DNA from: Nocardioides flavescens | GTDB lineage: Bacteria; Actinomycetota; Actinomycetes; Propionibacteriales; Nocardioidaceae | Assembly: GCF_009823805.1 (NCBI RefSeq) | Contig: NZ_WUEK01000001.1 | Coordinates: 206,688 to 270,687 of the forward strand | DNA length: 64,000 bases | Reading direction: 5' to 3' | The notes under the pieces: generated by a model | Told to the model about the DNA's origin: nothing | The model's input: only the letters and a program-made list of their open reading frames with translations | The model's database searches: none | Made by a program: the position numbers and the translations under genes | Part shown: positions 18,969 through 29,265 of the stretch, one piece after another | How positions within the stretch are numbered: position 1 is the first letter of the stretch | Layout: each line of letters begins with the position of its first letter

Positions 18969-19005
18969 GAAGGCCCGCCCCCACCAGCGGTGGGAGCGGG
19001 CCTTC
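18969..19005. terminator. Bidirectional terminator between the S51 peptidase gene and ilvC
   Basis: AAGGCCCGC and GCGGGCCTT flank CCCCACCAGCGGTGGGA, together forming a long GC-rich stem with a small loop. The flanking AA and TT give short U-runs on both strands. Its place between converging genes supports a shared terminator. Confidence 0.85.
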
Positions 19006-19019
19006 TCGGCGTCCAGAGG

Positions 19020-20105
<1,086 letters not shown>

Positions 20106-20648
20106 TCAGCCGGCAGCCGCGGGCGGCACGGGAACGCCGACGGGGCGCAGCGAGCGCTCGGAGATCGAGCGGGAGCCGCGACCGATCGCGACCATGCCGG
20201 ACTGCACGAGCTCGCGGACGCCGAAGGGCTCCAGCACCCGCAGCAGGTCGGCGATCTTGCCGCTGTTGCCGGTGATCTGGATGGTGATGGCGTCGGTGGC
20301 GACGTCGATGACCTTGGCGCGGAACAGCTGGACGACGTCGAGCACCTGGCTGCGGGTCTCGGCGGTGGCCGCGACCTTCACCAGCACCAGCTCACGGGTG
20401 ACGGAGTGCTCGGGGTCGAGCTCGACGATCTTGATGACCTCGACCAGCTTGTTGAGCTGCTTGGTCACCTGCTCCAACGGCGAGGACTCGACGTTGACGA
20501 CGATCGTCATCCGCGAGACCTCGGGGTGCTCGGTCGGGCCGACGGCCAGCGACTCGATGTTGAAGCCGCGGCGGCTGAACAGCCCCGCGATGCGGGCCAG
20601 GACGCCGGGCTTGTCCTCGACGAGGACCGAGAGGGTGTGGGTGTTCAC
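20106..20648 (-). CDS. ilvN: Acetolactate synthase small (regulatory) subunit
   Basis: The 180-residue protein begins TLSVLVEDKPGVLARIAGLF, the ACT domain that binds valine for feedback inhibition, followed by the second ferredoxin-like C-terminal domain (about residues 85-165; RELVLVKVAA). It activates and regulates the IlvB catalytic subunit. A GTG start; 70 bp separate it from ilvB. Its position between ilvB and ilvC is the usual actinobacterial order. Confidence 0.96.
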   Translation of the reverse strand: MNTHTLSVLVEDKPGVLARIAGLFSRRGFNIESLAVGPTEHPEVSRMTIVVNVESSPLEQVTKQLNKLVEVIKIVELDPEHSVTRELVLVKVAATAETRSQVLDVVQLFRAKVIDVATDAITIQITGNSGKIADLLRVLEPFGVRELVQSGMVAIGRGSRSISERSLRPVGVPVPPAAAG

Positions 20649-20718
20649 AGGTCGGGGCCCCCGCGGAAGTGTGGGCGGAAGGAGCGAAGCGGGAGGAGCC
20701 CGCAGTTTCGTGGGGTGA

Positions 20719-22461
20719 TCACAGGTCGTCCTCGTCGAACTTCGGCGCGAGGTCGCGCGCGTACTTGATCTCGTCGTTGCTGGCGCCGGCGGCGACCATC
20801 GGCCACACCATCGCGTCGCGGTGGACCCGGAAGTCGACGACGACGGGGACGTCGTTGATCTCCATCGCCTTGGTGATCGTGGCGTCGACGTCCTCGGGGC
20901 TGTCGCAGGACAGGCCCACGCAGCCGTAGGCGTCGGCGAGCTTGACGAAGTCGGGGATCCGCTTGGACTGCAGGTCGGTGTTGGAGTAGCGCTCGTTGTA
21001 GAACAGCGTCTGCCACTGGCGGACCATGCCGAGCGACTCGTTGTTGATGATCGCGACCTTGATCGGGATGTTGTTGATCGCGCAGGTGGCCAGCTCCTGG
21101 TTGGTCATCTGGAAGCAGCCGTCGCCGTCGATCGCCCACACGGTCGTGTCGGGCGCGCCGACCTTGGCGCCCATCGCCGCGGGCACCGCGAAGCCCATGG
21201 TGCCGAGGCCACCGGAGTTGAGCCAGGTGCGCGGCTTCTCGTACTTCACGAACTGCGCGGCCCACATCTGATGCTGGCCCACGCCGGAGGCGTAGATCGC
21301 GTCGGGGCCGGCGATGGCGCCGAGCCGCTCGACGACGTACTGCGGGGCGAGGCCGTCGATCGGCGTGTCGTAGCCGAGGGGGTAGGTGCCGCGCACGCCG
21401 TCGAGGAAGCGGACCCAGCCCTCGTAGTCACCGGTGGTGCCGGCGTCGGCCTCGGCGCGGAGCAGGGCGACGAGGTCGGTGATGACCTCGCGGACGTCGC
21501 CGACGATCGGGACGTCGGCGTGGCGGTTCTTGCCGATCTCGGCCGGGTCGATGTCGGCGTGGATCACCTTGGCGCCGGGGGCGAAGGAGTCGAGGTTGCC
21601 GGTGACGCGGTCGTCGAAGCGAGCGCCGAGGCTGATGAGCAGGTCGCTCTTCTGCAGGGCGGCGACCGCGGCCACGGTGCCGTGCATGCCGGGCATGCCG
21701 TAGTTGAGGGCGTGGCTGTCGGGGAACGCACCGCGGGCCATCAGCGTCGTGACGACGGGGATGCCCGCGAGCTCGGCGAGCTCGAGCAGCTCGCGGTGGG
21801 CGTTGCCGCGGATGGTGCCGCCGCCGACGTAGAGCACCGGACGGCGCGAGTCGAGCAGCAGGCGGGCCGCCTCGCGCACCTGCTTGGCGTGGGGCCTGGT
21901 CACCGGACGGTAGCCGGGCAGCTGGATCTCGTCGGGCCACTCGAACGTCGTGGTGGCCTGCAGGGCCGACTTCGCGACGTCGACGAGCACCGGGCCGGGG
22001 CGGCCGGTGCTGGCGATGTGGAAGGCCTCGGCGATGCGTCGCGGGATGTCGGCCGGGTCGGTGACGAGGAAGTTGTGCTTGGTGATCGGCATCGTGATGC
22101 CGCGGATGTCGGCCTCCTGGAAGGCGTCGGTGCCGATCATCGACGCCCCGACCTGCCCGGTCACCGCGACCATCGGCACGGAGTCCATGTGGGCGTCGGC
22201 GATGGGCGTCACCAGGTTGGTCGCCCCCGGACCGCTCGTGGCCATGCAGACCCCGACCCGGCCGGTGGCGCTGGCGTAGCCCTGGGCGGCGTGGCCCGCG
22301 CCCTGCTCGTGGCGCACCAGGATGTGGCGGATCGAGCTGTCCATGAGGGGGTCGTACGCCGGCAGGATCGCCCCGCCGGGGATGCCGAAGATGTCGGTGA
22401 CGCCCGCTGCCTCCAGCGACGTGACCAGGCTCTGGGCCCCGGTGATCTGCTCGCTGCTCAT
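20719..22461 (-). CDS. ilvB: Acetolactate synthase large (catalytic) subunit
   Basis: The 580-residue thiamine-diphosphate enzyme condenses pyruvate with pyruvate or 2-ketobutyrate. The N-terminal catalytic glutamate lies in [18 protein letters not shown]. The cofactor motif runs from [17 protein letters not shown] to AIINN in the C-terminal third. ATG 22461 is preferred: it follows GAGGAACGAGCAGGG and the first family-like residues ([16 protein letters not shown]) start just after. The in-frame GTG further upstream (22518) would lie inside the attenuator hairpin. The gene is controlled by the leader peptide and attenuator upstream. Confidence 0.96.
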   Translation of the reverse strand: MSSEQITGAQSLVTSLEAAGVTDIFGIPGGAILPAYDPLMDSSIRHILVRHEQGAGHAAQGYASATGRVGVCMATSGPGATNLVTPIADAHMDSVPMVAVTGQVGASMIGTDAFQEADIRGITMPITKHNFLVTDPADIPRRIAEAFHIASTGRPGPVLVDVAKSALQATTTFEWPDEIQLPGYRPVTRPHAKQVREAARLLLDSRRPVLYVGGGTIRGNAHRELLELAELAGIPVVTTLMARGAFPDSHALNYGMPGMHGTVAAVAALQKSDLLISLGARFDDRVTGNLDSFAPGAKVIHADIDPAEIGKNRHADVPIVGDVREVITDLVALLRAEADAGTTGDYEGWVRFLDGVRGTYPLGYDTPIDGLAPQYVVERLGAIAGPDAIYASGVGQHQMWAAQFVKYEKPRTWLNSGGLGTMGFAVPAAMGAKVGAPDTTVWAIDGDGCFQMTNQELATCAINNIPIKVAIINNESLGMVRQWQTLFYNERYSNTDLQSKRIPDFVKLADAYGCVGLSCDSPEDVDATITKAMEINDVPVVVDFRVHRDAMVWPMVAAGASNDEIKYARDLAPKFDEDDL

Positions 22462-22498
22462 CCCTGCTCGTTCCTCTTCCGTCTCTGCCTCGACCAAC

Positions 22499-22533
22499 AA
22501 AAAACCCCTCGGTCGCACCGGGCGACGAGGGGG
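22499..22533 (-). terminator. Rho-independent attenuator in the ilvB leader
   Basis: On the minus strand CCCCTCG-TCGC and GCGA-C-CGAGGGG form a stem of about eleven pairs followed by six U residues. It lies between the leader peptide stop and the ilvB start. This is one of the few classical U-tract terminators in the window and fits a ribosome-controlled attenuator. Confidence 0.88.
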
Positions 22534-22553
22534 TGACGCACTGACTGATCGGT

Positions 22554-22595
22554 TCAGTCGGCGCGTCGCGTGCGTACGAGGAGGTCCTGGTGCAT
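22554..22595 (-). CDS. ilvB leader peptide (13 residues)
   Basis: The minus strand encodes [13 protein letters not shown] and a stop, 20 nt before the attenuator stem. Two leucines and a valine in a row are the codons expected to stall ribosomes when branched-chain amino acids are scarce, letting transcription enter ilvB. Actinobacterial ilvB leaders of this size are known. Upstream, GGCCAGGG (22610-22617) and CCCTGGCC (22638-22645) form another dyad around the likely promoter. Confidence 0.75.
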   Translation of the reverse strand: MHQDLLVRTRRAD

Positions 22596-22669
22596 GTCAC
22601 CACGGTAACGGCCAGGGCGCGCAGCCGTCATTCCGCACCCTGGCCATCCCATCATTCGAGACGCGCGTC

Positions 22670-23353
22670 TCAGTCGGTGGCACCATCGCTGGACGAGCGG
22701 CCCGCGGACGTGCAGACGCACACCTGGTTGCCGTGGGCGTCGGCCAGCACCCAGAACGCCGGCGCCCGGTCGTCGCTGACCAGGGTGCCGCCCGCCGCCA
22801 CGGCCGCCGCGACCCGCTCCTCGGCGAGCTCGAGCGGCACACCGATGTCGACGTGGAAGCGCTGCTGGCCGAGCGGTCCGGTCGCGCCCGGCGCCCGCTG
22901 GAACCACAGGGCGGGCAGCGCCGCGGCCGGGTCGTGCACCTCGTCGCCGTCGACCTCGTAGCCGAGCACCGCCGCCCAGAAGTCGCGCACCTCGGCCTCG
23001 TCGGGCACGTCGAGCGCGAGCTCGACCACCGCGACCTCGTGGGGCCGCGCCTCGACGCCCGCCTCGGCCGCGAAGCCGCTGATCGTGCGGGCCAGGTCGA
23101 GGTCGCGCGAGGTGACCCCGCCGGCGTCGTGGCTGACCAGCACGACGTCGACCTGCGGGTAGGTCAGCGTCACGTCGGGGTGGTGGTCGGCCTCCTCGGC
23201 CGCGGCGCCGATGCGGTCGACGAGCGCCAGGCCCGTGGCGAAGTCGCCGGTCGCGAACCGCGCCCGCAGCTTGCCGTAGACGTAGCGCCAGTCCCCCAGC
23301 CCGGTCTCCTCCTCCACCTGCTCGAAGGTCAGGGTCCGCTTCGCGTCGCTCAT
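22670..23353 (-). CDS. Fusion of pterin-4a-carbinolamine dehydratase and a VOC/glyoxalase-like domain
   Basis: The 227-residue protein joins two domains. Residues 1-100 are a PCD/DCoH domain with the signature ADHHPDVTLTYPQVDVVLVSHDAGGVT. Residues about 108-215 are a glyoxalase-like VOC domain (VVELALDVPDEAEVRDFWAAVLGYEV, LVSDDRAPAFWVLADAHGNQVCVC). The first part should dehydrate 4a-hydroxytetrahydropterin or stabilise a partner; the second probably binds a metal or small substrate. Similar two-domain proteins occur in actinobacteria. Its 3' end ends in a GAGACGCGCGTCTC palindrome (22658-22671) and its start overlaps the cydDC stop by 4 nt, so it may be translated with the cyd genes. Confidence 0.8.
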   Translation of the reverse strand: MSDAKRTLTFEQVEEETGLGDWRYVYGKLRARFATGDFATGLALVDRIGAAAEEADHHPDVTLTYPQVDVVLVSHDAGGVTSRDLDLARTISGFAAEAGVEARPHEVAVVELALDVPDEAEVRDFWAAVLGYEVDGDEVHDPAAALPALWFQRAPGATGPLGQQRFHVDIGVPLELAEERVAAAVAAGGTLVSDDRAPAFWVLADAHGNQVCVCTSAGRSSSDGATD

Positions 23354-26300
23354 GCCGGTGCCATCTCCCGCTCGCTCGTGTCCGTCAGGTCGAGGACGCC
23401 GTCGACGGAGTCGAGCCCGATGCCGTCATGCGTCACCCACACGACCGTACGCCGTCCGCGCTGCGCGAGCAGGTCCCTCGCCACCAGGCGCGCGGTCGGT
23501 GCGTCGAGGTGGGCGGTCGGCTCGTCGAGGACGACCACCTGGTGGTCGGCGAGGAGCAGCCGGGCCAGTCCGATCCGGGTGCGCTCACCTCCCGACACCG
23601 ATGCGGCACCCTCCCCCAACCGGGTCGCCAGCCCGTCGGGCAGGGCGTCGAGCCAGCCGGCCAGCCGTGCCTCCCGCAGCGCCCGCTCGACGTCGGCGTC
23701 GGAGGCGTCGGGGCGGGCGAGGCGGACGTTCTCGACCAGGGTGGTCGCGAACAGGTAGGGGTCGTCGTCGAGCAGCCCCACCGTGCGCCGTACGTCGTCG
23801 CCGGTGAGGGTCGCCGTGTCGGTGCCGCCGAGCGCGTAGCGCCCGGAGTCCGGGGCGAGGTGGCGCACCAGCAGCGCGGCGAGCGTGCTCTTGCCGGACC
23901 CCGAGGGGCCGACCACGGCGACGCTGTCCCCGGGGTCGAGGCGCAGGTCGACGGGGGCCAGTCCGCGACCGCCGGGCCAGTGGGCGGCTGCACGACGCAG
24001 CTCGACGGTGCCGTCCCGGCTCCCGTCGTACGCCGCCGGGCGGCGCGGGTCGACGACCGCCGGCTCGAGCGCGGCGAGGTCGTCGAGGCGGCGACGAGCG
24101 GCCGCGCAGTCGGCGCGCAGCGCCCCCGCGTCGGCGACGGGCAACAGCACGTCGAGCAGCGCGAGCGGCACGAGCAGCAGGAGCGCCGCGACCGGAGCGC
24201 CGACCTCGCCCGCGCGCAGCGCCGGGTCGAGCACCGTCGCGGTCACAGCGATCGCCGCGGCCACCGCGACGGCGGGCCACAGGCGTGCGGTGGCGACCCA
24301 CCTCGCGCGTCTGCGGGCCGCGGCAGCCCGGCGCCGGGCCTCGGCGGCGACCCGGTCGAGGGCCGCGCCCTCCGCCTGCCAGTGCGTCAGCGGCCGGGCG
24401 TCGGCGACGACCTCGAGCACCCGTCGCGACAGGGCCGCCCGCGCCGCGACGCCGTCGGTGGCACCGCGACGTCCGGCGGCCCGGCCGGTCGTCCAGGCGA
24501 GCAGTCCGCCGCCGAGGGCGGCCACGAGCAGCACGGCCCCGGCAGCCGGCAGCAGCCAGGCGGCCAGCGCGCCGGTGAGCAGACTGGTGCCGAGCCAGGT
24601 CCACAGCGGCGCCCGCACCCGCAGCCGCGCGTCCAGCAGAGCGTCGACGTCGTCGACGACCGAGGCGAGCAGGTCGCCGCGGCGACGACCGAGCCGCCCC
24701 GGCACCAGCGGCACGAGAGCGTCGTAGACCGCGGCCCGCTGCTCGGCCAGCTCGCGCAGCGCGAGGTCGTGACCCAGGAGGCGCTCGAGCCAGCGCAGCA
24801 CCGGGCGGGCCAGGCCGAAGAGCCGCACCCCGACGATCGCCACCATCAGCGTCAGCACCGGCGGCTGCTCCGCCGCCCGGGCGATCAGCCAGCCCGCCGT
24901 CGCCGTCAGCGCCACCCCCGAGGTCGAGGCGAGGACGCCGAGGAGCCAGACGAGCGGCCAGAGGAGGCGGGGACGGCGTCGTGCGGGTGCGGGCGCAGAG
25001 CTGTGGGCGACGTGGTCTCGAGACGGTCGTTGCACGACCTCCTCGACCACCGGGGGCGCGGGCGGGACGAGCTCGACCACGGTGTCGGCGGCCTCGACGA
25101 GGGCGGGCCGGTGGGCGACGGCTACGACCGCGCGGGTGCGGGCGAGCTCGCGGACGGCGTCGACGAGCAGGGCCTCGGTGGCGGGGTCGAGGTGGGCGGC
25201 GGGCTCGTCGAGCAGCACCAGCGGTCGGTCGGCGACCAGCACGCGGGCGAGACCGACCCGGGCGCGCTGCCCGGCCGAGAGCCCGGCGCCGTCCTCGCCG
25301 AGCCGGGTCTGCGGGTCGAGGTCCAGACCGACCCGCGCCAGGGCGGCGGCAACCTCGGCGGCGGAGGCGTCGGGCCGGCCGAGGCGGACGTTGTCGGCGA
25401 CCGTCGCGTCGGCGAGCCAGGGCCGCTGCGGCAGCGAGGCGACCTGTCGCCGCCACGCACCGCGGTCGACGCCGTCGAGCTCGACGCCGCCGACGCGCAC
25501 GCTGCCGGCGTACGCCAGGTCGCCCTGGAGCACGGCCATCAGCGTGCTCTTGCCGCAGCCGCTCGGCCCGACGAGCACGGTCAGCCCGCGCTCGGGCACG
25601 GTCGCGGTGACCCCGGCGACGGCCGGTCGCTCGCGGCCCGGCCAGCTCGCCGAGGCCCCGGCCAGCTCGAGCGGCCCGCGCGGAGCCATGAGCCCACGGG
25701 AGGGCGGCTGCGACGAGCCGAGCGCGTGGATCGCCTCGAACGTCGCGGTCCCCTCGGCCGCGGCGTGGAACTCCGCGCCGACGCGGCGCAGCGGCCAGTA
25801 CGCCTCCGGCGCGAGCAGCAGCAGGGTGAGGGCGGTGCGCAGGTCGAGCCCGCCGTCGGCCAGGCGCAGCCCGACCACGACCGCGACGAGCGCGACCGAG
25901 AGCGTGGCGACCAGCTCGAGGATCGCCGAGGAGGCGAAGGCGACGCCCAGGAGGTCGCGGTTGGCGCGGCGGTAGCGGTCGGTGACCTCGCGGATCCGCG
26001 CGGTCTGCGCCCGCGCGCGCCGGTGGGTCACGAGCGTCGGGAGCCCGCGCACGACGTCGACGAAGTGGCCCGACAGTGCGGCCAGCGCCTGCCACTGCCG
26101 CTCCGCGCGCTGCCGGGTCTCGACGCCGACGAGCACCGCGAACACCGGCACGAGCGGCAGCGTCGCCACCACCACGCCGGCGGCGAGCAGGTCCTGGGTC
26201 GCCATCGCCACGACCGTCAGCACCGGCAGGACGACGCCGAGCACCAGCGCCGGGAGGTAGCGGGTGAGGTAGGGCTCGACCGCCGCGACGCCGCGGGTGG

Positions 26301-26655
26301 CCAGCGCGCCGACCTCGCCGGAGCGTCGTACGTCGGACGCGTGGTCGAGCACGCCCCGCAGCAGGGTCTCCCGCAGCCCGTCGCCCACCCGCTGGGCGGC
26401 GGCCGCGGCGGCGACGTCGACCACCCAGCCGACCAGGGCCCGGCCCAGCAGCGTGGCCACGAGGGCGGCCGCGGCCGGGTGCCACGCCTCCCCCGTGCGC
26501 GGCCCCGTCAGCAGCCCCGCCACGAGCCACGCGGCGGCGAAGGCCTGGGCGACCACCAGCACCCCGGCGAGCAGGTTGCCGCCGACCACCACGGCCAGCG
26601 GGCCGCGCGCCGGGCGCAGGTGGGGCAGGACCCGCGGGTCCAGGGGGCGAGCCAT
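23350..26655 (-). CDS. cydDC: Fused CydD-CydC ABC transporter for cytochrome bd assembly
   Basis: This 1101-residue single chain has two full ABC half-transporters. The first (about residues 1-530) has a six-helix membrane domain and Walker A GPSGCGKST, signature LSAGQRARVGLA and LLDEPAAHLD. The second (about 555-1101) has GPSGSGKST, VSGGERTRIGLA and VLDEPTAHLD. CydDC exports thiols or handles haem needed to mature cytochrome bd. CydD and CydC are usually separate proteins; fused forms occur in actinobacteria. The linker at about residues 535-548 (PVVEEVVQRPSRDHV) is encoded by one arm of the intergenic repeat family B. The start overlaps the cydB stop by 1 nt. Confidence 0.93.
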   Translation of the reverse strand: MARPLDPRVLPHLRPARGPLAVVVGGNLLAGVLVVAQAFAAAWLVAGLLTGPRTGEAWHPAAAALVATLLGRALVGWVVDVAAAAAAQRVGDGLRETLLRGVLDHASDVRRSGEVGALATRGVAAVEPYLTRYLPALVLGVVLPVLTVVAMATQDLLAAGVVVATLPLVPVFAVLVGVETRQRAERQWQALAALSGHFVDVVRGLPTLVTHRRARAQTARIREVTDRYRRANRDLLGVAFASSAILELVATLSVALVAVVVGLRLADGGLDLRTALTLLLLAPEAYWPLRRVGAEFHAAAEGTATFEAIHALGSSQPPSRGLMAPRGPLELAGASASWPGRERPAVAGVTATVPERGLTVLVGPSGCGKSTLMAVLQGDLAYAGSVRVGGVELDGVDRGAWRRQVASLPQRPWLADATVADNVRLGRPDASAAEVAAALARVGLDLDPQTRLGEDGAGLSAGQRARVGLARVLVADRPLVLLDEPAAHLDPATEALLVDAVRELARTRAVVAVAHRPALVEAADTVVELVPPAPPVVEEVVQRPSRDHVAHSSAPAPARRRPRLLWPLVWLLGVLASTSGVALTATAGWLIARAAEQPPVLTLMVAIVGVRLFGLARPVLRWLERLLGHDLALRELAEQRAAVYDALVPLVPGRLGRRRGDLLASVVDDVDALLDARLRVRAPLWTWLGTSLLTGALAAWLLPAAGAVLLVAALGGGLLAWTTGRAAGRRGATDGVAARAALSRRVLEVVADARPLTHWQAEGAALDRVAAEARRRAAAARRRARWVATARLWPAVAVAAAIAVTATVLDPALRAGEVGAPVAALLLLVPLALLDVLLPVADAGALRADCAAARRRLDDLAALEPAVVDPRRPAAYDGSRDGTVELRRAAAHWPGGRGLAPVDLRLDPGDSVAVVGPSGSGKSTLAALLVRHLAPDSGRYALGGTDTATLTGDDVRRTVGLLDDDPYLFATTLVENVRLARPDASDADVERALREARLAGWLDALPDGLATRLGEGAASVSGGERTRIGLARLLLADHQVVVLDEPTAHLDAPTARLVARDLLAQRGRRTVVWVTHDGIGLDSVDGVLDLTDTSEREMAPA
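25012..25051 (-). repeat. Half copy of repeat family B inside the cydDC coding sequence
   Basis: These 40 bp match the right arm of the intergenic palindromes at 8810-8849 and 39218-39257 (reverse-complemented) with three and two differences. They lie in frame between the two transporter halves and encode VVEEVVQRPSRDHV, the same peptide that the intergenic copies would encode in one frame. The repeat thus acts as a protein linker. Confidence 0.85.
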
Positions 26656-27665
26656 CAGTGGGCCAGCTCGGCCGTCGGGATGTGGTGGGTCGAGATCCGC
26701 TTGCGGAAGACCCAGTAGGACCACGCCTGGTAGGCCAGCACCAGCGGCGTGAACACCGCCGCGACCCACGTCATGATCGTCAGGGTGTACGCCGTGGCCG
26801 CGGCGTTGGTCGTCGTGAGGCTCCAGGCCGGGTCGAGGGTCGAGGGCATCACGTCGGGGAACAGCGCGACGAACAGCCCGGCGACGGCCAGCGCGATGGT
26901 GGCGAACGTGCCGGTGAAGGCCCACCCCTCGCGCCCGGCGCGCACGGCCACGAGCCCGGCGACCAGCGCGAGCGCGGCGAGCACGAACAGCGCGCCCGAG
27001 ACCGCCGAGCCGGTCCGCGCCTGCGTCCACACCAGGAAGGCGACCGCCACCACGGCGGCGGCGAGGCCGAGCCGCAGGGCCAGTGCCCGGGCGCGGTAGC
27101 GGATGTCGCCGTCGGTCTTGAGCGCGACGTACATCGCCCCGTGGGTGGCGAAGAGCAGCAGGGTCGTGAGCCCGCCGAGCAGACCGAAGGGGTTGAGCAG
27201 CGTGAGCAGCGAGCCGGTGAACTCGTGGTCGGCGTCGAGCGGCACGCCGCCCGCGATGTTGGCGAAGGCGACGCCCCACAGCACGGCCGGCACGAGCGAG
27301 CCGTAGGTGATGGCGCGGTCCCACCGGGCCTGCCAGCGGCGCTCGGCGCGCTGGTGGCGGTACTCGAAGGCGAGCCCGCGCAGGATCAGCGCCACGAGGA
27401 TCATCAGCAGCGGGAGGTAGAAGCCGCTGAACAGCGTGGCGTACCACTCCGGGAACGCCGCGAACGTCGCGCCGCCGGCGACGAGCACCCACACCTCGTT
27501 GCCGTCCCAGACCGGGCCGATGGTGTTGATCATGACGCGGCGCTCGGTGTCGTCGCGGGCGAGCACCGGCAGCAGCATCCCGACCCCGAAGTCGAACCCC
27601 TCGAGGGCGAAGTAGCCGATCCACAGCAGCGCGATGAGCGCGAACCAGACGGTGGTGAGCTCCAT
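26655..27665 (-). CDS. cydB: Cytochrome bd oxidase subunit II
   Basis: The 336-residue membrane protein has about eight or nine hydrophobic segments. It opens with TVWFALIALLWIGYFALEGFDFGVGML, the conserved CydB start, and contains GPVWDGNEVWVL, a family hallmark. It pairs with CydA to form the quinol oxidase that reduces O2 to water with high affinity. It lies 22 bp after cydA and overlaps cydDC by 1 nt. The length is normal. Confidence 0.97.
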   Translation of the reverse strand: MELTTVWFALIALLWIGYFALEGFDFGVGMLLPVLARDDTERRVMINTIGPVWDGNEVWVLVAGGATFAAFPEWYATLFSGFYLPLLMILVALILRGLAFEYRHQRAERRWQARWDRAITYGSLVPAVLWGVAFANIAGGVPLDADHEFTGSLLTLLNPFGLLGGLTTLLLFATHGAMYVALKTDGDIRYRARALALRLGLAAAVVAVAFLVWTQARTGSAVSGALFVLAALALVAGLVAVRAGREGWAFTGTFATIALAVAGLFVALFPDVMPSTLDPAWSLTTTNAAATAYTLTIMTWVAAVFTPLVLAYQAWSYWVFRKRISTHHIPTAELAH

Positions 27666-27687
27666 GACTCCTCCTCAGCTCGCGAGA

Positions 27688-29169
27688 TCAGTAGGCGAAC
27701 GCCAGCGGGGCGTCCTGGTCGTCGTCGGCGTCACTGCCGTCGCGCCCCGTCGGCTGGACGTACGGCGCGGGTCCGCTGCGGATCGTGCGCAGGATCAGCC
27801 CGACCTCGACGACCGCGAGCACGCCGTACAGCGAGGTGAGGGTGAGCAGCGAGATCCACGCCTCGGTGGTCGAGACGCTGGGCGAGACCGCGTGGTCGAC
27901 CGTCATCAGCCCGAACACGACCCACGGCTGGCGGCCCATCTCGGTGAAGATCCAGCCGAACGAGTTGCCGGCGAGCGCGGCGAGCGGCAGGGCGACGCAC
28001 AGCGCCGGGAACCAGCGCGCCGTCGGCGTGCGGCCACGCCGCGTCAGCCACAGCACGAGCGCCGCGCCGGCGGCCGAGGCCATGCCGAAGGTGATCATGA
28101 AGCGGAAGGACCAGTAGGTCACCGGGATCACCGGCACGTAGTCGGAGGCGCGGTAGTAGACGGTGCCGGGGTCCTGGCCGTACTCCTGGCGGTAGGCCTC
28201 GCGCAGGTCGTCGATGCCCTCGACCTTGCCGTCGAAAGAGCCGGTGCCGAGGAAGGACAGCAGGCACGGCACGGTGAGGGCGAACTTCTCCTCCCGGCCG
28301 TCGGGGGTGCCGAGGGTGAAGACCGAGAACGGCGCGCACGACTCACGGGTCTCGTAGAGCCCCTCGGCGGCCGCCATCTTCATCGGCTGCACCTCGGTCA
28401 TCACCTTGCCCTGGAGGTCGCCGGTGACGGCGACGCCGAGGCCCGCGACCATCGCCACGGCCGCGCCGATGCGGATCGCCTTGCGGTGCATCGAGCGCTC
28501 CGCGTCGGCGGCCTCGCCCTGTTCGCCGTCGAGGTCGCGGCGACGCTTGGCGTAGAGCCAGCCCGAGACGCCGACCATGAACGCCGCCGCGGTGAGGTAG
28601 GCCGCGAGGATGACGTGCGGGAAGGTGACGAGCTGGACCTCGTTGAACATCACCGCCGCGAAGTCGGTGAGCTCGGCGCGGCCGGTCTCGGCGTCGTAGC
28701 GGTAGCCGACGGGGTGCTGCATCCAGGAGTTGGCCGCGAGGATGAACCACGACGAGAAGAGCGTGCCGAGGTGCACGATCCACATGCAGCCGGCGTGCAG
28801 CCGCCCGGGCAGCTTGTCCCAGCCGAAGATCCACAGGCCGAGGAACGTCGACTCCAGGAAGAAGGCCAGCAGCCCCTCGATGGCCAGCGGGGCCCCGAAC
28901 ACGTCGCCGACGAAGCGGGAGTAGTCCGACCAGTTCATCCCGAACTGGAACTCCTGCACGATCCCGGTCACCACGCCGATGGCGAAGTTGATGAGCAGGA
29001 GCTTGCCGAAGAACTTCGTCAGCCGCAGGTACGCCGGGTCGCGGGTGCGCAGCCAGCGGGTCTCGAGGAGCGCGACGAGGGCGGTGAGCCCGATCGTCAG
29101 CGGGACGAAGAGGAAGTGGTACACGGTCGTGATGCCGAACTGCCACCGTGCGATGTCGACGACGTCCAC
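27688..29169 (-). CDS. cydA: Cytochrome bd oxidase subunit I
   Basis: The 493-residue membrane protein carries the axial haem ligand His18 (TTVYHFLFVPLTIG), the GRQPW motif before the sixth helix (EMGRQPWVVFGL) and a short Q-loop, as in Gram-positive CydA. It oxidises quinol and binds haems b558, b595 and d. First gene of cydA-cydB-cydDC. The 96 bp to the divergent blaI gene hold two TACTAC dyads, so BlaI probably represses the operon. Confidence 0.97.
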   Translation of the reverse strand: MDVVDIARWQFGITTVYHFLFVPLTIGLTALVALLETRWLRTRDPAYLRLTKFFGKLLLINFAIGVVTGIVQEFQFGMNWSDYSRFVGDVFGAPLAIEGLLAFFLESTFLGLWIFGWDKLPGRLHAGCMWIVHLGTLFSSWFILAANSWMQHPVGYRYDAETGRAELTDFAAVMFNEVQLVTFPHVILAAYLTAAAFMVGVSGWLYAKRRRDLDGEQGEAADAERSMHRKAIRIGAAVAMVAGLGVAVTGDLQGKVMTEVQPMKMAAAEGLYETRESCAPFSVFTLGTPDGREEKFALTVPCLLSFLGTGSFDGKVEGIDDLREAYRQEYGQDPGTVYYRASDYVPVIPVTYWSFRFMITFGMASAAGAALVLWLTRRGRTPTARWFPALCVALPLAALAGNSFGWIFTEMGRQPWVVFGLMTVDHAVSPSVSTTEAWISLLTLTSLYGVLAVVEVGLILRTIRSGPAPYVQPTGRDGSDADDDQDAPLAFAY

Positions 29170-29200
29170 GGACGCCTCCTGTCTGCCGGACTGCCCGTCT

Positions 29201-29236
29201 TACTACAACGCGTAGTAACTACTACTGAATGTAGTA
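29201..29236. promoter_or_regulatory. Two BlaI-type operators between cydA and blaI
   Basis: TACTACAACGCGTAGTA (29201-29217) and TACTACTGAATGTAGTA (29220-29236) are both TACTAC-N5-GTAGTA dyads, 19 bp apart. BlaI/MecI repressors bind dyads of this form. The region sits between the cydA start and the blaI start, so one site pair can control both promoters. Confidence 0.82.
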
Positions 29237-29265
29237 CGACGCGGTCCGTAGGTACAATCGCCGGC

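Noticed and set aside
22462..22518. Upstream in-frame start for ilvB
   Set aside because: The start would lie within the attenuator hairpin and U-tract; ATG 22461 has a ribosome site.
23428..26718. Long + strand frame opposite cydDC
   Set aside because: A complement shadow of a clear ABC transporter gene; the translation is Arg/Glu/His/Gln-rich with no domain.
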